From Lachnospiraceae bacterium UBA1258 (lineage in GTDB: Bacteria > Bacillota > Clostridia > Lachnospirales > Lachnospiraceae), in assembly GCA_002308235.1 (NCBI GenBank), contig DBVS01000105.1, positions 583-9,776 on the forward strand: DNA of 9,194 nucleotides, in the 5' to 3' direction. The position numbers were made by a program, and so were the translations under genes. This document shows positions 6,750 to 9,194 of this stretch, piece after piece (position 1 is the first letter of the stretch; each line of letters opens with the position of its first letter). Below the pieces are notes generated by a model. That model was not told the origin of the DNA, searched no databases, and was given only the letters and a program-made list of their open reading frames with translations.

Positions 6750-7491
6750 CTACGAATACCGGAAAATGGTCGGAAACAAAGCGTTCTCCGTCCATGTCGT
6801 CCCAAATGCCCACGGCGGTTGAAACCCACTGCTTTGAAGCAAAGATGTAATCAATCTTTTCGGGAGTTTCAAGATTTCCGAAATCGTGGAAGGTTCCTTC
6901 GATCTCCGCGGTAAGATCCCTAAGCCCTGCTTTTTCGGAAAAGAATCTGACTTCGGAATCGGAAGGGAATGCGTTAAAGTCCCCCATAACAAGAAGGGGT
7001 GCATCGGGAAAGAGCTTTTCTTCCGAAAACCTTTTAACTATCTGCTCTGCTCCGTGAAGTCTTGCCGCGGGGCCGATGTGATCCAGGTGAGTGTTGTAAA
7101 CTCTGAAGACTTTTCCGGTCGCTCTTTCGTTTAAAAGAACCATGGTGCAGGTTCTGGGGCAGTCGCTTTGGTCTTCGTATCTGGAACCGGGCTTGCAGGG
7201 TTCCGGAGACAGCCAGAAGGTATCCATGCTGACAAGGTCGTATTTATCTCTGTTAAAGGCTATGGCGGTGGCTTCATCTCCCAGATCTTCGTCCCGGCCG
7301 GTGCCTACCACCGTGTAATCCTTAAGGGTTTTCTTAAACCAGGCAAGGGCCTCCGGAAGCACCTCCTGAAAACCCATGATATCCGGGCGCCTCTTTTCGA
7401 TGGTGGCCTTTATGTGGTCCTTTCTTTTTTCGAAACGGTTTTCACCGTCATCCTCAAATTCTCTTCTTACGTTAAACGATACTATGATCAC
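6733..7491 (-). CDS. Endonuclease/exonuclease/phosphatase (EEP) superfamily hydrolase
   Basis: A 252-residue metal-dependent phosphoesterase of the DNase I/exonuclease III/inositol-phosphatase fold. It has the family's core motifs in order: FNVR with Asn7, GFQEV with the metal ligand Glu43, NTHLDH at 133-138, GDFNA at 170-174 with Asp171 and Asn173, IDYIF at 213-217, and SDHFPV at 240-245 with the catalytic Asp-His pair. There is no signal peptide, so it should be cytosolic. Members of this compact type occur near sugar-utilisation genes, but their substrates are mostly unknown; nucleic acid, a sugar phosphate or another phosphodiester are all possible. The start is GTG (7491-7489), overlapping the regulator's TGA as GTGA, with AGGAG about 9 bases upstream, so it is probably translationally coupled to the response regulator. 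Family call firm, substrate unknown. Confidence 0.9.
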   Translation of the reverse strand: MIIVSFNVRREFEDDGENRFEKRKDHIKATIEKRRPDIMGFQEVLPEALAWFKKTLKDYTVVGTGRDEDLGDEATAIAFNRDKYDLVSMDTFWLSPEPCKPGSRYEDQSDCPRTCTMVLLNERATGKVFRVYNTHLDHIGPAARLHGAEQIVKRFSEEKLFPDAPLLVMGDFNAFPSDSEVRFFSEKAGLRDLTAEIEGTFHDFGNLETPEKIDYIFASKQWVSTAVGIWDDMDGERFVSDHFPVFVEMYHK

Positions 7492-9092
7492 TGTTTGTTT
7501 CTCCTGTACTGAAGCGGTGTGATTCCCGTGTCTTTTTTGAACAGCTTAAAGAAATAGTGGCTGTCATTGAATCCGATGAGCTCGGCTATCTCGGCTATGC
7601 TCCTGTCGGTTTCTTCAAGTTCTTTCTTGGCGCGCTCCAGACGTATCCTGTTCATGTAGGATATGGTTGATTCGCCTGTCTGCTTCTTGAATACCGTGGA
7701 AAAATAGTTGGGACTCATGTAGAATTTCTCAGCGAGGTCACTCACGGAAATGTCCTCGTTGTAATGCTCTTCGATGTATTTCTGCGCAAGGATGATCTTG
7801 CTGTCGGAGTCCGATTCGGGGGAAATCTCGCCCTTCATGGCATCAAGCACGACTTCGGAAAAGCGCTTTCTTATCTCTGCAAGGTCGCCGGTCTTGATGA
7901 TCCTTGAGAAGTTGTACATCTCGTGCTCGATCTTTCTTGCGCCGTCATTGTCGGAAATGCTCAGGGAATGAAGCAGGATACTCAAAACCTGGATCCAAAC
8001 GACTCCGATGTAATTTACGTTATTCTTAAGCACCTTCTCGTCGGAAAGCATGCTGTTAATAATGGCCTCCACGTTTCCGATGTCATGGGCCTGGGTGTAG
8101 CGTTTAAGCAGCGTGAGCTCGGACGCGGGGAATTCCTCCGCACCAAGCACGGGTATATCGTCGTAATAAAACAGATTGCCGTTTCCGTGGATGATTCTCT
8201 GTAAGAACGCTTCCTTTGCTTCCTGCAAACGATCGGCAAAAAGCTGCTCGCTTACGGAACTTACGCCGATGGTGACGCCCATGCCCGCATACTTCCAAAG
8301 GCAGGACTGAAGTTTCTCAAAAAGCTGCTCACTTCTTAATCTGATTGCAACCTTATCGGTTCCGAAGAAGATGATGTAGAGCTGCTTGTTGTCGGAAAGG
8401 TTGTTGGCGATGAGGCACTGATTTTCGGAAACCTCGCCGGTAATGTTCTTGATAACGAATCTTATAAGATTAACGTCCGCGAACTCCATGTTCTTCTCGC
8501 GGTAGCTCTCCATGTCGATACTGATTATGCCCACACAGTAAAGCCAATCGTCGGAACGAAGCTTTGCCAGGCTCTCGGAGGAAGCAATGATAGACTTCGC
8601 ATCGCTTTCTTTTTCCGCGTTCAAAAGCTCGTTGATACGCTGTTCAAACTTTAATTCCGCGTTCTCCCTGTTGGATGCGATGGCTTTAACATCGTTAGAC
8701 TGCGCCTGACGGACCTTTGCTATATTTCCGAGGACCTTATCCATGACCTCTTTAAGTTTATCGTTGGCGATGGGCTTTAAAAGATATGCCGTAACCCCCA
8801 GACGGATGGCTTCCTCGGCATAAACGAAATCATCGTATCCGCTGATGATAACGAACTGGACACTCTCGTCCTGTTCCTTTATGCCGCGGATAAGCTGAAG
8901 GCCGCTTACACTGGTCATCTTTATATCCGTGAGGATTATGTGATATTTGCCCCTTTCGTAAAGTTTCAGGGCCGTTTCGCCATCGTCCGCTTCAACTATA
9001 TCGTCGAACTGATATCCGAGAAAGTTTAGCCTTGCTCTGATTCCCTGTCTGATCAGCTCTTCGTCATCAACGATCATCAGTCCCAAACTCAT
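7488..9092 (-). CDS. Response regulator, YesN type, with AraC-family DNA-binding domain
   Basis: A 534-residue cytosolic transcription regulator, normal length for YesN-like proteins. Receiver domain at 1-120: acidic pocket D9/D10 (VDDEE), phospho-acceptor Asp56 in LTDIKM, Ser84 and Lys106 in LLKPI. The middle part (about 183-312) has the look of the degenerate GGDEF-like domain of YesN proteins, without a catalytic GGDEF motif (GVTIGVSS, then LQEAKEAF). The C-terminus (about 427-534) is an AraC-type domain with two helix-turn-helix units, near 448-470 (VSDLAEKFYMSPNYFS) and 498-520 (IAEIAELIGFNDSHYF). The ATG follows the sensor kinase stop by 3 bases; GGAG lies about 12 bases upstream inside the kinase gene. 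Such pairs usually control the adjacent sugar transporter in response to an extracellular carbohydrate; the repeat at 6718-6749 is a plausible target. Confidence 0.95.
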   Translation of the reverse strand: MSLGLMIVDDEELIRQGIRARLNFLGYQFDDIVEADDGETALKLYERGKYHIILTDIKMTSVSGLQLIRGIKEQDESVQFVIISGYDDFVYAEEAIRLGVTAYLLKPIANDKLKEVMDKVLGNIAKVRQAQSNDVKAIASNRENAELKFEQRINELLNAEKESDAKSIIASSESLAKLRSDDWLYCVGIISIDMESYREKNMEFADVNLIRFVIKNITGEVSENQCLIANNLSDNKQLYIIFFGTDKVAIRLRSEQLFEKLQSCLWKYAGMGVTIGVSSVSEQLFADRLQEAKEAFLQRIIHGNGNLFYYDDIPVLGAEEFPASELTLLKRYTQAHDIGNVEAIINSMLSDEKVLKNNVNYIGVVWIQVLSILLHSLSISDNDGARKIEHEMYNFSRIIKTGDLAEIRKRFSEVVLDAMKGEISPESDSDSKIILAQKYIEEHYNEDISVSDLAEKFYMSPNYFSTVFKKQTGESTISYMNRIRLERAKKELEETDRSIAEIAELIGFNDSHYFFKLFKKDTGITPLQYRRNKQ

Positions 9093-9095
9093 AAA

Positions 9096-9194
9096 TTATT
9101 TACTCCGTTCTACATACGGCAGCCGGATCTCAAATCTGCTGCCCTTGTTTATCTCGCTTTTGACTTCAATTCCGTAATTTGGTCCGCAGGTAAG
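9096..9194 (-). CDS. Sensor histidine kinase, YesM type (partial, only the C-terminal 32 residues)
   Basis: The last 32 codons of a gene entering from the right edge and ending with TAA at 9098-9096. The readable residues include NYGIEVKSEINKGSRFEIRL, which matches the end of a histidine kinase ATPase domain (pattern YGIxIxSxxGxGSxFxIxLP). Position directly before a YesN-type response regulator, with a 3-base gap, supports a YesM-like membrane sensor that phosphorylates it. The sensor, membrane and HAMP regions are outside the window, so the stimulus cannot be judged. Confidence 0.85.
   Translation of the reverse strand, partial: LTCGPNYGIEVKSEINKGSRFEIRLPYVERSK

Overview
The window looks like part of a carbohydrate-uptake locus from a Bacillota (Firmicutes) bacterium, most likely a Clostridia/Lachnospiraceae-type gut or rumen anaerobe. 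The evidence is the LplA/LplB/LplC-type sugar ABC transporter, the YesM/YesN-style two-component regulator, consensus AAGGAGG-type ribosome binding sites and moderate GC content. The genus cannot be fixed from the sequence alone. All genes are on the minus strand, so transcription runs from high to low coordinates. Coding is almost continuous.

In transcription order there are two blocks. The first is regulatory: the last 32 codons of a sensor histidine kinase (9194-9096), a full YesN-type response regulator with an AraC output domain (9092-7488), and an endonuclease/exonuclease/phosphatase (EEP) family enzyme whose GTG start overlaps the regulator's stop (7491-6733). An 87-base gap follows, the widest in the window. 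It holds a candidate sigma-A promoter (TTGTCC, 17 bases, TATAGT) and a 21-bp-spaced direct repeat against the -35 box, the geometry expected of an AraC-type activator site.

The second block is uptake and metabolism: permease LplB type (6645-5701), a lipoprotein sugar-binding protein (5670-3898), a GC-rich hairpin, permease LplC type (3830-2928), a PfkB-family sugar kinase (2912-1980), a family 4 glycoside hydrolase (1983-625), and the N-terminal 218 codons of an M17 leucyl aminopeptidase (656-1, running off the window). PfkB and GH4 overlap by ATGA, and GH4 and the peptidase overlap by 32 bases, so this half looks like one mRNA with translational coupling.

A working model (inference): the sensor and regulator detect an extracellular oligosaccharide or glycoside and activate the transporter promoter. 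The lipoprotein and the two permeases import the sugar, powered by an ATPase encoded elsewhere. PfkB phosphorylates a sugar, and the NAD/metal-dependent GH4 enzyme cleaves the glycoside. No PTS gene is visible, although GH4 enzymes of the phospho-glycosidase branch usually act behind a PTS. The roles of the EEP enzyme and the aminopeptidase in the pathway are unknown. No RNA genes, insertion sequences, CRISPR arrays or phage genes were seen.
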